Shown: positions 36,883 to 44,957, counted from the stretch's first letter. The stretch: 64,000 nucleotides of DNA from Rhodanobacter soli (GCF_040548735.1 NZ_JBEPSD010000001.1:62001-126000); one strand, 5' to 3'. The notes: generated by a model from the sequence alone, not told the origin. Numbers and translations are program-made.

Positions 36883-36912
36883 GGATGGCCGTCCATCGGC
36901 CCATCCGTTTTT
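36883..36912 (+). terminator. Terminator-like hairpin ahead of rsgA
   Basis: GGATGGCCG (36883-36891) pairs with CGGCCCATCC (36897-36906, one bulged C) and is followed by GTTTTT (36907-36912). It lies 84 nt before the rsgA start and 12 nt after the stop of the short leader frame. Confidence 0.6.
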
Positions 36913-36996
36913 CCCTGTTGCGTTGACCCCGGCGTTTCCGTTCGACCTCCCGCAAGGGCGGTCGCCACGTCTTGCCATTGTCATGGGGTTCCACGC

Positions 36997-38064
36997 ATGC
37001 CGATCCAGAATTTCACGCTGCACCAGCTCGGCTGGCAGCCGGGCTACGCGCAACATCTCACCCTGCAGGATTTCGAGGCGGGCTACCCGGCCCGCGTCGT
37101 CGCCGTGCATCGCAACGGCCTGGCCGTGCTGTCCGCACGCGGCGCGGCCACGGTCATCCTGCCGCACGGCCTGGCCGCGGCAGTCGAACCCGCGGTCACG
37201 GTCGGTGACTGGCTGCTGATCGAAACGGACGCGCCGCGCGTGCTGCGCGTGATCGAACGGCGATCGCTGGTCGCACGCATCGCGGCCGGTTCGGATCACC
37301 GCACGCAATCCATCGCCGCCAACCTCGACACCTTGTTCGTCGTCACCTCGTGCAACGACGATTTCAACCTGTCGCGGCTGGAACGCTACCTCGCCATCGC
37401 GTTCGAAGCCGGCGTCGAACCGGTCATCGTGCTGACCAAGGCCGACCAGTGCGCCGACGTCGAAAGCTGCCTCGACGCCGCGCGTTCGATCGCACCCGCC
37501 GTCGCCGTCGTGGCGATCGACGCCACCTCGGCCGCTTCCATCGCACCATTGGCGGCGTGGCTGGCAGCCGGACAGACCGTGGCCTTCGTCGGCTCGTCCG
37601 GCGTGGGCAAGTCGACCCTGGCCAACACTCTCCTCGGCAATGCGGCGCAAGCCACCAGCGGCACCCGCGAGGACGACGCCCGCGGCCGCCACACCACCAC
37701 GGCGCGCGAGATGTTCGTCCTGCCGTGCGGCGCGTGGGTCATCGACACACCCGGCATGCGCGAACTGCAGGTCGGCGCCATCGAGGCCGGCATGAGCGCC
37801 GCGTTCGACGACATCGAGACGCTCGCCGCGCAATGCCGGTTCCACGACTGCCGCCACCAGGGCGACCGCGACTGTGCGGTGGAGGCCGCTGTCGCCGAGG
37901 GGACACTCGATGACCGCCGTCTCGCCAACTACCGCAAGCTGCAACGTGAAACCGCCAACGCCGCGCGCTCGACAAGGGAGCGCCGCGAGCACGATCGTCA
38001 CTACGGCCTGCTGAACCGCAACGCGCAACGGCTGCAGCGCGAAAAGAAAGGGCGCGACTACTGA
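36997..38064 (+). CDS. rsgA: Ribosome small-subunit-dependent GTPase A
   Basis: Circularly permuted GTPase that checks late 30S maturation. The 355-residue protein has an N-terminal OB fold, then G4 (VLTKADQ), G1 (GSSGVGKST near residue 198) and G3 (DTPGMRE) in permuted order. A zinc site CRFHDCRHQGDRDC lies near residue 280. All family hallmarks are intact. Its 3' flank is the hairpin repeat array. Confidence 0.95.
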   Translation: MPIQNFTLHQLGWQPGYAQHLTLQDFEAGYPARVVAVHRNGLAVLSARGAATVILPHGLAAAVEPAVTVGDWLLIETDAPRVLRVIERRSLVARIAAGSDHRTQSIAANLDTLFVVTSCNDDFNLSRLERYLAIAFEAGVEPVIVLTKADQCADVESCLDAARSIAPAVAVVAIDATSAASIAPLAAWLAAGQTVAFVGSSGVGKSTLANTLLGNAAQATSGTREDDARGRHTTTAREMFVLPCGAWVIDTPGMRELQVGAIEAGMSAAFDDIETLAAQCRFHDCRHQGDRDCAVEAAVAEGTLDDRRLANYRKLQRETANAARSTRERREHDRHYGLLNRNAQRLQREKKGRDY

Positions 38065-38591
38065 CAGAACCTCCGCTGGCGAGGCTTTTTGCTCCACGCG
38101 CCGACCGGCGAGCTTCGGCCACGGAGCTTTCTGCTCCGGCATCGAAGCTCCGGACTCGGCGCGTGGGGCTTTTTTGTCCGTCGGTGGAGCTGCGGAACGG
38201 CAGCGCTGATGCTTTTTTGCTCAGCGCCGGAGTTATTTGCCCCGATGCCGAAGCTCCGGACTCCGCGCGCCAGGCTCAATGCCCGTCGACGGAGCCGCGG
38301 AACGGTAACGTTGAGGCTTTTTTGCTCGACGCTGGAGCAAAAAGCCTCGGCGTCGGGGTTATTTGCTCCGACGCCAGAGTGGGGAAGGGCAACACCGAAA
38401 CTCTTTCGTCCGACGCCGGGGCAAAAACACTCGACGATGGCGTTCCGCGTCTCGCGCAAGAGGCCATGGGAACCGCCGTTGCGGCCCCGCGTACCGACGT
38501 CGCAGCGAAAAGCATCGGGCGTGGCCGGCAAAGCGTGAATGCCATCACGTTTTCGCTGCGCTATGCTCGGCCGGTATTCCGGGGGGAATGG
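38065..38591. repeat. Imperfect hairpin-rich direct-repeat array between rsgA and a lipoprotein gene
   Basis: The core G-R-N-GCTTTTT(T)G-Y-Y-C recurs near 38082, 38122, 38167, 38209 and 38313. A 55-bp segment beginning CCGTCGGTGGAGCTGCGG (38178-38232) recurs 105 bp later (38283-38337) with about 80% identity, and a third, more diverged copy starts near 38368. GAAGCTCCGGACTC occurs twice, near 38144 and 38249. Two strong hairpins lie inside: 38313-38348 and 38349-38375. Both strands stay open for long frames, but no protein family is recognisable. Confidence 0.65.
38313..38375. repeat. Two adjacent strong hairpins in the repeat array
   Basis: GAGGCTTTTTTGCTC (38313-38327) pairs with GAGCAAAAAGCCTC (38335-38348), one bulged T. 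GGCGTCGG (38349-38356) pairs with CCGACGCC (38368-38375). The first contains T-runs on both strands and could terminate transcription in either direction. Confidence 0.6.
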
Positions 38592-39206
38592 ATGACCATG
38601 CAGCGCTGGCTGATCGCCGCCGCCATCACCTGCGTCGCCGCTACAGGGTGTAGCGAAGCGCCAGACGGGAAAACGGCACAAACCGCACGCCGACCGCAAC
38701 AGGCCGGCCAGGGCACGAACCCGCTGACCACCGCCGGCCATCTCGCCGGCGTCGAGGTTGCGGGCCTGAGCGGCGACCAGCGTGCCATGCAGGCGCACAT
38801 AGACGCCATGCACAGGAACCTGATGCGTGACATGCGTCTGGCCGACCCGTCCCGCCGCATCAACCCCGAAGCCGCCCGCGCCGCCGTGCGCCCGCTGCAA
38901 GGCGTGCAATCCGCCGTGTGGATCGACAACGCCAACCTGCTGGTGATGGTCGGCGGCAGCCAGTACCGCAGCATGGCCACCATCGACAACGTCTGCCTTG
39001 CCTTGGAACCGCTGGGCGACACGCTGAGCGTGGTCGTCAACGTGCAGGACGTCATGGCCACCACTTCGGAAGGCGCGGACACGTTGTCACGGAATTGCCA
39101 GCTCGGGGCGGAGGAACGGGCGATGTTCCAGCAGAAGCGGCAGGTGGATGCTCTGGATCCGGACGTGCGGCGGGTGTTTCGGGCGCAGCAGGGCGCTAGC
39201 AAGTGA
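38592..39206 (+). CDS. Hypothetical lipoprotein
   Basis: A 204-residue protein with a lipoprotein signal (MTMQRWLIAAAITCVAATGC, lipobox ATGC at residue 20). The mature part has HIDAMHRNLMRDMRLADPSR and VWIDNANLLVMVGGSQYRSM, then a valine-rich stretch. GGGGGG lies just before the ATG at 38592. The long in-frame upstream extension through the repeat array is rejected as a start because it lacks a ribosome-binding site and is repeat-derived. Function unknown. Confidence 0.7.
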   Translation: MTMQRWLIAAAITCVAATGCSEAPDGKTAQTARRPQQAGQGTNPLTTAGHLAGVEVAGLSGDQRAMQAHIDAMHRNLMRDMRLADPSRRINPEAARAAVRPLQGVQSAVWIDNANLLVMVGGSQYRSMATIDNVCLALEPLGDTLSVVVNVQDVMATTSEGADTLSRNCQLGAEERAMFQQKRQVDALDPDVRRVFRAQQGASK

Positions 39207-39297
39207 ACCTGACAGCTTTTTGGTAGACCCGTTTTGGTATCGCCACAGTGCCACTGTCGACTATTCAATGTTTGTCGCGCTTCAAGGGAGTAAGAGC

Positions 39298-40455
39298 ATG
39301 CCGATTTCAGACTCTGATGTACTCGATCAAGTCGAGGCTCATCTTCGTCAACCAAACCAGGCCTGGCTTCTAGGCGCGGGCATCAGTAGGGACTCAGGGG
39401 TGCCACTGATGTATCCGCTCACCACGCGGGTCCGCACTATGGCGGTTGGCAAGAATCATGAGGTTCTTCTGCAGGCATTAAGCGCGGAATTGGATAGCCG
39501 CGCGCACATCGAGCAGATTCTAAGTCAGCTTGGTGATTACACGGCCATCGCCGGACGATCTGGGGCGGGAACGGTGACGATCGGCGGTGAGACCTATAGC
39601 CAAGTCGCCCTTGAAAATGCTCATGCCGCGATCACGGAAGACATCGCCGAGACCATTCGATGGGGTTATATCGAGGCGCAGCCAGCGAATGATGATCATC
39701 AAGCCACCGACGAGCGCATCGGTACAGTAGGCGAACGCCTCACTACAGTGGATCTTCACCAAAAATTTGTCAGCACTCTTTTCGAGAAACTGCAGGCTGG
39801 ACTTCACGAACGCCGTCGCCCCATAAATTTCTTCACCACTAACTACGACACGCTCCTTGAGGATGCCTTTGCGCTGGGACGATACCGTTACTGGGACGGC
39901 TTCTCAGGTGGCGCAATTGCATTCCTTGAACATCGATTTGGTGATTCCACTCCCTCGGATGGGTATCGAGCGAAAGTCATCAAGTTGCACGGGTCTATCG
40001 ACTGGACGGCTGGGGATGGTGGTGAAGTTTTTCGAGTCCGCGAGACTGATGTCTATCCCACGCGAACCGGTCCGGTGCTGATTTATCCACAGTCGACCAA
40101 ATACGTAGCGACCCAAAAAGATCCGTTTGCCGCACAGTTTTCGGAATTACGTCGGACCTTGCGCCCGCGCAAATCGGCCAGGGTCAACGGCGCACCGTTG
40201 AACCAGCGCGACACCTGCCACGGTGGCGCAAGCTGCCCTGTCGTCATGGTCTGCCTCCCGGAATGGAATGGTTCGAGTTTGTGCGCTCTGCGGGCGGTTC
40301 TCAAACGAAGGCGTCGTGCGTGTCGTAAAACGCGATCAGAAATTCCCTCGTCGATTGAATGCCCCTGGCCCGCAACTCCATCCGGCATGGATTGGGCGTA
40401 CTCTGCCCTTCGTGGCCGCGCTTCGGGGGCGCACTCGACGACTTATGCACCGTAA
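39298..40455 (+). pseudogene. SIR2-like NADase of a SIR2-HerA defence module, N-terminal part (split by inversion)
   Basis: The first 288 codons (39298-40161) encode a SIR2-family NAD hydrolase: LLGAGISRDSG at residue 24, FFTTNYDTLLEDA near 178-190, VIKLHGSIDW near 227 with the catalytic histidine, and PFAAQFSELRRTL at the end. From 40162 the frame reads antisense through a redoxin fragment and random sequence until 40455, so the last ~97 residues are not native. The missing C-terminus (GYSFSDDHINDEL) lies on the minus strand at 42925-43251. GGGAG precedes the ATG. The region is AT-richer than its surroundings, which suggests horizontal transfer. Confidence 0.85.
40155..40247 (-). pseudogene. 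Redoxin-family protein, N-terminal 31 codons (split by inversion)
   Basis: Begins MTTGQLAPPWQVSRWFNG at 40247 with GGGAGG upstream and ends LADLRGRKV at the inversion point. This is the usual N-terminus of TlpA/AhpC-like redoxins just before the KVVAHAFQMLCPGC active-site strand. That strand is found at 43259 onwards on the + strand. As it stands the reading frame continues into the antisense of the SIR2 gene. Confidence 0.85.
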
Positions 40456-40585
40456 CCGCCAGGGCGGTCACGGGCACGGCGCGAGGGCGGGATCTGCCAC
40501 CGGAATACGCTCCGGAGAGATACATCCCGTCAACCTGACGCAGTCGAACGCCCGGAGGCCTCTGCGCCACCCAGTGGGAGACACC
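40248..40585. other. 338-nt region between redoxin start and cupin gene
   Basis: Divergent promoter region for the redoxin fragment (minus) and the cupin gene (plus). A 26-codon minus-strand frame ending YDTHDAFV is open but has no ribosome-binding site. The artificial tail of the SIR2 frame runs to 40455. Nothing else is supported. Confidence 0.45.
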
Positions 40586-40942
40586 ATGAAAAAGTCCTCT
40601 TTAGCTTTGGTTCTGGCCGTGGTTGCGCTGGCCATGCCCTGCGCATATGCCGCTGACGACCTTTGTGCCGTCGGGCCCACGCATTGCAAGATCCTGAAAG
40701 AAGACGCCCGCGTTCGCGTCATCGACTACACCGCAAAAGCCGGTGACAAGGTCGGGATGCATACGCACCCTGCCCATGTCATTTATGTTCTCAAGGGAGG
40801 ACGGACGAAGTTCACCCTGCCGGACGGGAGCACGACGGAACGCGATCTGAAAGCCGGCGATGCGGTGATCAATCCGGCCGTCACGCACGCCACGGAAAAC
40901 CTGACCGCTGTCCACGTGATCATCGTGGAGATGAAGCAATAG
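40586..40942 (+). CDS. Small exported cupin-domain protein
   Basis: A 118-residue protein with a signal peptide (MKKSSLALVLAVVALAMPCAY, cleaved near residue 22). A single cupin follows: VGMHTHPAHVIYVLKGG carries the first metal-ligand histidines, and HATENLTAVHVIIVEMK closes the barrel. GGGAG precedes the ATG. It lies inside the inverted segment and so was originally on the other strand, divergent from redoxin. The substrate is unknown. Confidence 0.85.
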   Translation: MKKSSLALVLAVVALAMPCAYAADDLCAVGPTHCKILKEDARVRVIDYTAKAGDKVGMHTHPAHVIYVLKGGRTKFTLPDGSTTERDLKAGDAVINPAVTHATENLTAVHVIIVEMKQ

Positions 40943-41014
40943 CGGTGTGTCGGGCCGATGGCGCACAGGGACTTCGAGGTGCGCCTGTCGGTTTCTCAAG
41001 GCTGGAAACGGGAA

Positions 41015-41038
41015 CGGCGCCGTAGCGATACGGCGCCG
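41015..41038. terminator. Bidirectional hairpin between cupin and herA
   Basis: CGGCGCCGTA (41015-41024) pairs perfectly with TACGGCGCCG (41029-41038) around GCGA. It lies between the convergent ends of the cupin gene and herA and can serve both. A hairpin with the same GTAGCGATAC centre is at 47381-47422. Confidence 0.7.
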
Positions 41039-41083
41039 CTCTTCATCAACGATCCATCGACGGAAGGCATTCGATGGCCCCTA

Positions 41084-42928
41084 TTAGGTTGTCATTCTTC
41101 GGGCAACCGCATCAAGTTCAGCACTCGTAAGACGTGGACCTGCCCATGCTTCGGCGAAACGTGCATTTTGTGAATGCGGAAGCTGTTCGTTTTTAAGGTC
41201 CATGACTCTGACACGTGCGGGTAGTGCCGCACCTTCGCCCACAAAGATGGCTTCTTGCTGGCCTAGGTTTGGCAGTGACTTGGTCATGCCCGACAACCCA
41301 TCTGGGAGGAATCGTGCGACGTGCTGCTGGTCGGCTTGGTTGGTGAGTCGAAGCACCAGCCAAGTGCCACACTGCGAAATGACTGTACTTTCAATGTCCG
41401 CCGGCCGCTGACTTACCAGCATGAGACCAAGGCCGTATTTACGGCCTTCTCGAGCAATACGCCGGATGGCCCCTTGGGCGGCCGCGTATTCTGCATCTCC
41501 GCGGTCGGGGACGTACCGGTGGGCTTCCTCGCACACGAGAAGTACGGGATCTTTAGCCCGTTCTTCCTGGGTCTGGTAGACCTTGTATCGAAACAGCAAC
41601 TGAGCAACGGATGCGGTCAGCGGACCCGCGACCTCATTGGGCAGGCCGGATATATCGAGAATCCGCATGTCACCGTTTGGGTGAGTAGCAACGTCTCCCA
41701 CGAACTGCTGGATGATGTCTGAGAGCTTAGGGTCCGTGTGCTCCCATTCCTTCATCATAAATTTGATGCGGGGGTCTTGGCGTAGAACTGCGATCTTGTC
41801 GAGGATGGATTTGAAATCTTTGGCGAAATCGCCATCCGCTATCCGGTTCACGACATTTCCCTGGACGCGGCCGGCTTGGAGAAAAACGATGTGGTTGACA
41901 AGTTCGTTGAGGCTGAATGGTCGCGGCTTGTCACGATCAAAGCTGTCGAGCTCCGCCTGCGTGTGGCCCGCTGCAGGGCGAGGAGCGTCATGGGGATTAC
42001 CGTCGGTAGGCGCTGGGCTGCCATAAGCCGAGGGCGATTGATTTACTAGTCCTGCAGCCTGCATTCGCGCGTGAGTCAGAGCCTTGTAAATGACGTTGTG
42101 TTGACTGGTGGCCTCTCGCTCGGTCTTGCCGATGGTCAAAAGTCGGAACTCTTCTGCTGACATCAGCCAATAGGGCAGATGAACCGGAACGCCAACTGCT
42201 TGCTCGTGCCCGACCGGGTCGTAGGCGCGGTACCGAATGGCCCGGTCGCCAAAGGCACTCCCGTATTCGGCGTGCGGGTCTATGATGATGATGCGTGGAT
42301 GGCAGACCGTGTCTGGCCTCGGTTTATGTGCGAGCAAGCCGTGCAATAAAGCTGCTACCGCCCCGGATTTGCCTGAACCGGTCGAACCCAGCACGGCGCA
42401 GTGCATGCTAAACATCTTGTCGATGTCAGTCCGGCAGCGTGCATCGTCGGCTGCAACATACGACCCGAACTCGACGAGAGTGTCAGTTTCAGCATCTTCC
42501 CGTTGACCTTCCGCTGCCGAGTAAAGCGCAACGGACTCATCTTTCGTCAACAGGTACACGCCTTGTCGGGGAAGCGGGTAGGTAGTCACACCACGCTTGA
42601 ATTTCAACGAGCGCGTTGGTGCATGCCATGTGCCTTCCGAGAAAAGCTCCACCTCCATGATGCGCTGGTCGGCGTCAGGCGGGATGATGCGCCCTTGCTC
42701 AATTAGCTCCTCAGAGCGCATGCGCAGCAAGGTCACAAAACCAAAGACGAGCTGTCGTCCGAAGTGAACCTTTACGACACTGCCCATTTGACCAATGGCG
42801 TACACACGACCGTCGTGGGTTCGCGAGAGTTCGGTCACGTTCCCATCAAGCTCAATCCTAAGAGAAGTGCCGGATACCTCAACCACGTGTCCAATTCGCA
42901 GGTCTCGCACCACATCAAAGTTGCTCAC
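41084..42928 (-). CDS. herA: HerA-like ATPase of a SIR2-HerA antiphage module
   Basis: A 614-residue hexameric HerA/FtsK-type ATPase. An N-terminal HAS barrel (FDVVRDLRIGHVVEVSG) is followed by Walker A GSTGSGKSG (near 181), the DPHAEY segment of the motor domain (near 218), the Walker B-like VLLVCEEAHRY (near 464) and the VSQRPADIE motif. The GTG start at 42928 overlaps the stop of the SIR2 C-terminal fragment (GTGA) with GGGAG upstream, so translation was coupled to SIR2. In known SIR2-HerA systems the two proteins form a complex that depletes NAD+ or degrades DNA on infection. Here the partner is broken by the inversion, although herA itself is intact. Confidence 0.92.
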   Translation of the reverse strand: MSNFDVVRDLRIGHVVEVSGTSLRIELDGNVTELSRTHDGRVYAIGQMGSVVKVHFGRQLVFGFVTLLRMRSEELIEQGRIIPPDADQRIMEVELFSEGTWHAPTRSLKFKRGVTTYPLPRQGVYLLTKDESVALYSAAEGQREDAETDTLVEFGSYVAADDARCRTDIDKMFSMHCAVLGSTGSGKSGAVAALLHGLLAHKPRPDTVCHPRIIIIDPHAEYGSAFGDRAIRYRAYDPVGHEQAVGVPVHLPYWLMSAEEFRLLTIGKTEREATSQHNVIYKALTHARMQAAGLVNQSPSAYGSPAPTDGNPHDAPRPAAGHTQAELDSFDRDKPRPFSLNELVNHIVFLQAGRVQGNVVNRIADGDFAKDFKSILDKIAVLRQDPRIKFMMKEWEHTDPKLSDIIQQFVGDVATHPNGDMRILDISGLPNEVAGPLTASVAQLLFRYKVYQTQEERAKDPVLLVCEEAHRYVPDRGDAEYAAAQGAIRRIAREGRKYGLGLMLVSQRPADIESTVISQCGTWLVLRLTNQADQQHVARFLPDGLSGMTKSLPNLGQQEAIFVGEGAALPARVRVMDLKNEQLPHSQNARFAEAWAGPRLTSAELDAVARRMTT

Positions 42929-43251
42929 AATGCTTCTCCCAGGCCGCCATCTTCCAGAAAGCTGATGAGACCTTTGAAGCTCCACCAGTCGCGCTCCCCA
43001 TTCTCCGGCGGGCAAAGGGGACCTTCTGAGCCGCAATAAACGCCATGCTGCGTAAGGATGTAGATACGCTTGCCCCAAAACTCCATGCGCCATTTCTGAA
43101 GCTCGACGGGGAGGCCTTCACCTTCGCGGCAAAACGCCAGCATCGTGGTCCTACTGTTGGGTGCCGACAGAGCCAGCCTAAGCTCATCGTTGATGTGATC
43201 ATCACTAAAGCTGTAGCCACAAACGGCAAGGACCGATCCCGATTCTCCCAT
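42925..43251 (-). pseudogene. SIR2-like protein, C-terminal 108 codons (split by inversion)
   Basis: Encodes MGESGSVLAVCGYSFSDDHI and onward to FLEDGGLGEAL. GYSFxDxHIN is the typical C-terminal motif of SIR2-like defence proteins. An ATG at 43251, or TTG at 43254, would allow a start, but no ribosome-binding site is present. The segment joins in frame to codon 288 of the 39298 gene when the inversion is reversed, giving 396 aa. Its stop overlaps the herA start. Confidence 0.88.
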
Positions 43252-43258
43252 CAAGGTC

Positions 43259-43669
43259 GTCGCGCACGCTTTTCAGATGCTGTGTCCGGGTTGCGCCATG
43301 CAGGCGCTGCCGCAGATGCAGCGCGTGCGGCAGACCTTTCCTGCTGACCGCGTGGCGGTGATCGGGCTGCATACGGTGTTCGAGCATCACGAGGCGCAAG
43401 GGCCGCTGGCGCTGGAAGCGTTTCTGCACGAATACCGCTACGCGTTCCCCGTCGGCGTGGACGCGTACGCCAACGGCGACCCGCTGCCGCTGACGATGCG
43501 CGCCTACGCCATGCAAGGCACGCCCACGCTCATGCTGATCGATGCGCAGGGACGGCTGCGCGAACAGCATTTCGGGGTGCTGGATGATCTGGTGCTGGGT
43601 GTGGCGCTGGGCAGGTTGCTGGGGGAGGTCGATGCCGCGGAAGCAGGGGCGGCCGGGGCGAGCCCATGA
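43259..43669 (+). pseudogene. Redoxin-family protein, C-terminal part with active site (split by inversion)
   Basis: Reads VAHAFQMLCPGCAMQALP with the CPGC thiol motif, then FPADRVAVIGLHTVFEHHE and GTPTLMLIDAQGRLREQHFG, a TlpA-like thioredoxin fold. The first 31 codons lie on the other strand at 40155-40247; rejoined length is 167 aa. An internal ATG at 43277 could start a 130-residue product lacking the first strand, probably not functional. Confidence 0.88.
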
Positions 43670-43790
43670 CCCTGACATGGACGGCGCTTGCCTGAGCGCC
43701 TCGCGGGAATGACGAGAGCCACGACCTCGTGTTCACCTGCAGGACATCTTGCGACCTTAAGACTTCATCGTTTGAACAGCGGGAGCAGCA

Positions 43791-44957
43791 GTGCGATACG
43801 GCAAATCCGAAAACCCTGCCTGCTGGAGCAGATCGCGTCCCCACGCCGCTTACTGGGGTTTGTCGCTGGTCATCTGCGCAGGCCTGGCGGGCACGGTGCC
43901 TGCCCACGGCACCACGGTACGCAGCAGCGAGAGCGCAACCCCGCCGCGGATGGCCATCCAGGTCAACGATGACCGCATGACGGTAACGATGGCCGGGGCG
44001 CCGCAGATCTATCTGTATGGCGTGATCGACGCCGACGCGCCGCAGCGTTTCGAGGCGCTGGTGAAGTCGGGGAAGATTCCGCCCGGGTCCGATGTCTACC
44101 TGAATTCCTCGCAGGGCGACCTGGCGGCCGGCATGGCACTGGGGCGGCTGTTCCGCGCCGGCTCGATGACGACGCATCTGGGAACACCGCGGCGCAAAGG
44201 CCGTGCCGGGTACCGGGGCATCAAGGCGGCCGTCTGCAGCGGAGCCTGTGCCTACGCCTACTTCGGCGGCCTTTACCGGTGGGCTCCCACGGGCAGCGAC
44301 CGCATCGGCCTGATCCGTCATCAGGCTGTGGGCACCGCAGCGCCCCGGTCGACGAGCGGCGAGGCGGATGCGTACCTGAAGAACATGGGCATCGATCTCG
44401 ACGCGCTCACGCCGCTGCCGACGTCCCCGGTCGATTCGCCGACCTGGTTGACCGCGGATCAGATGACCGTCGCCGGCCTGGCCAACAATGGCCGACTCCC
44501 CCTCAAGACGAAAAGCTGGCTACTGCCACCGGCGCCTTTCCTGGAACTCCAGCAGGATGACCGCGACGGCAGCCATCGGCTCGTCCTGCAATGCAAGCCG
44601 GGCAGCGTGACGCTGACTGCGTACGATCTGGTGGGCGCAACCCGTGCCCGGCAGATCGTGGCGCACGAAACGCGATCGTACTTCGAGGTCGACCGCCAGG
44701 AAGTGCTGGTCGAGCCGCGCGGTGCGGCCCGCGTCGTCGATGGAGCCGTCGTGATAACCCGGCCCTATCCGCCGACCGAGCTGGGACACCTGCTTTCGTC
44801 ACGCTCCATCGGCGCCTGGGTCGGCGGCAGGCGCAGCGCCTTCCGCTACGGCGCCACCTTCATGCTCTATCCCGCCCGGCACGCCATCAAGGACTTCTAT
44901 AACGCTTGCTGGCGCGCTGCGCCCTGGCCGGTCAAGCCATCGCCGAAGAAGGGCTGA
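43791..44957 (+). CDS. Exported ClpP/crotonase-fold-like protein
   Basis: A 388-residue protein starting with GTG (GGGAG 7 nt upstream) and a signal peptide (hydrophobic about residues 21-38, ending VPAHG). The core resembles periplasmic ClpP-like proteins (COG3904 type): IYLYGVIDADAPQRFEALV, VYLNSSQGDLAAGMALGRLF and then VCSGACAYAYFGGLYRW, where S-G-A is at the place of the serine nucleophile. The C-terminal ~150 residues are not recognised. Protease activity is unproven. Confidence 0.6.
   Translation: MRYGKSENPACWSRSRPHAAYWGLSLVICAGLAGTVPAHGTTVRSSESATPPRMAIQVNDDRMTVTMAGAPQIYLYGVIDADAPQRFEALVKSGKIPPGSDVYLNSSQGDLAAGMALGRLFRAGSMTTHLGTPRRKGRAGYRGIKAAVCSGACAYAYFGGLYRWAPTGSDRIGLIRHQAVGTAAPRSTSGEADAYLKNMGIDLDALTPLPTSPVDSPTWLTADQMTVAGLANNGRLPLKTKSWLLPPAPFLELQQDDRDGSHRLVLQCKPGSVTLTAYDLVGATRARQIVAHETRSYFEVDRQEVLVEPRGAARVVDGAVVITRPYPPTELGHLLSSRSIGAWVGGRRSAFRYGATFMLYPARHAIKDFYNACWRAAPWPVKPSPKKG

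Larger units (their letters stand above)
36516..36996. other. 481-nt region upstream of rsgA
   Basis: No full gene is seen. A possible sigma-70 promoter is TTGCGC (36756-36761), an 18-nt spacer and TATCCT (36780-36785). It is followed by a 14-codon open frame (36826-36870), a terminator-like hairpin (36883-36912) and then rsgA at 36997. The order promoter, short peptide, terminator, gene is reminiscent of attenuation. Confidence 0.5.
40155..43258. other. Inverted segment bounded by a 7-bp inverted repeat
   Basis: GACCTTG (40155-40161) and CAAGGTC (43252-43258) are inverted copies. Reverse-complementing the DNA between them joins SIR2 codon TTG at 40159-40161 in frame to ATG GGA GAA read from 43251 downwards. 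It also joins redoxin codons AAG GTC ending at 40155 in frame to GTC GCG CAC from 43259. Two unrelated genes are repaired by a single flip, so the inversion is strongly supported. No recombinase gene or longer repeat is present at the ends. Confidence 0.9.

Noticed and set aside
38065..38591. The repeat array as a CRISPR or as part of a protein-coding gene
   Set aside because: Repeats are imperfect, unevenly spaced and hairpin-forming, with no spacer-repeat alternation. Long frames on both strands have no ribosome-binding site or family resemblance and arise from the low stop-codon density of GC-rich repeats.
40301..40570. Minus-strand frame ending IAFYDTHDAFV as a gene
   Set aside because: No family resemblance and no ribosome-binding site; it lies in the divergent promoter region of redoxin and cupin.
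42931..43093. Longer start of the HerA protein
   Set aside because: The upstream part is the antiparallel-frame overlap with the SIR2 C-terminus. The GTG at 42928 with GGGAG upstream and GTGA coupling gives the expected HerA N-terminus.
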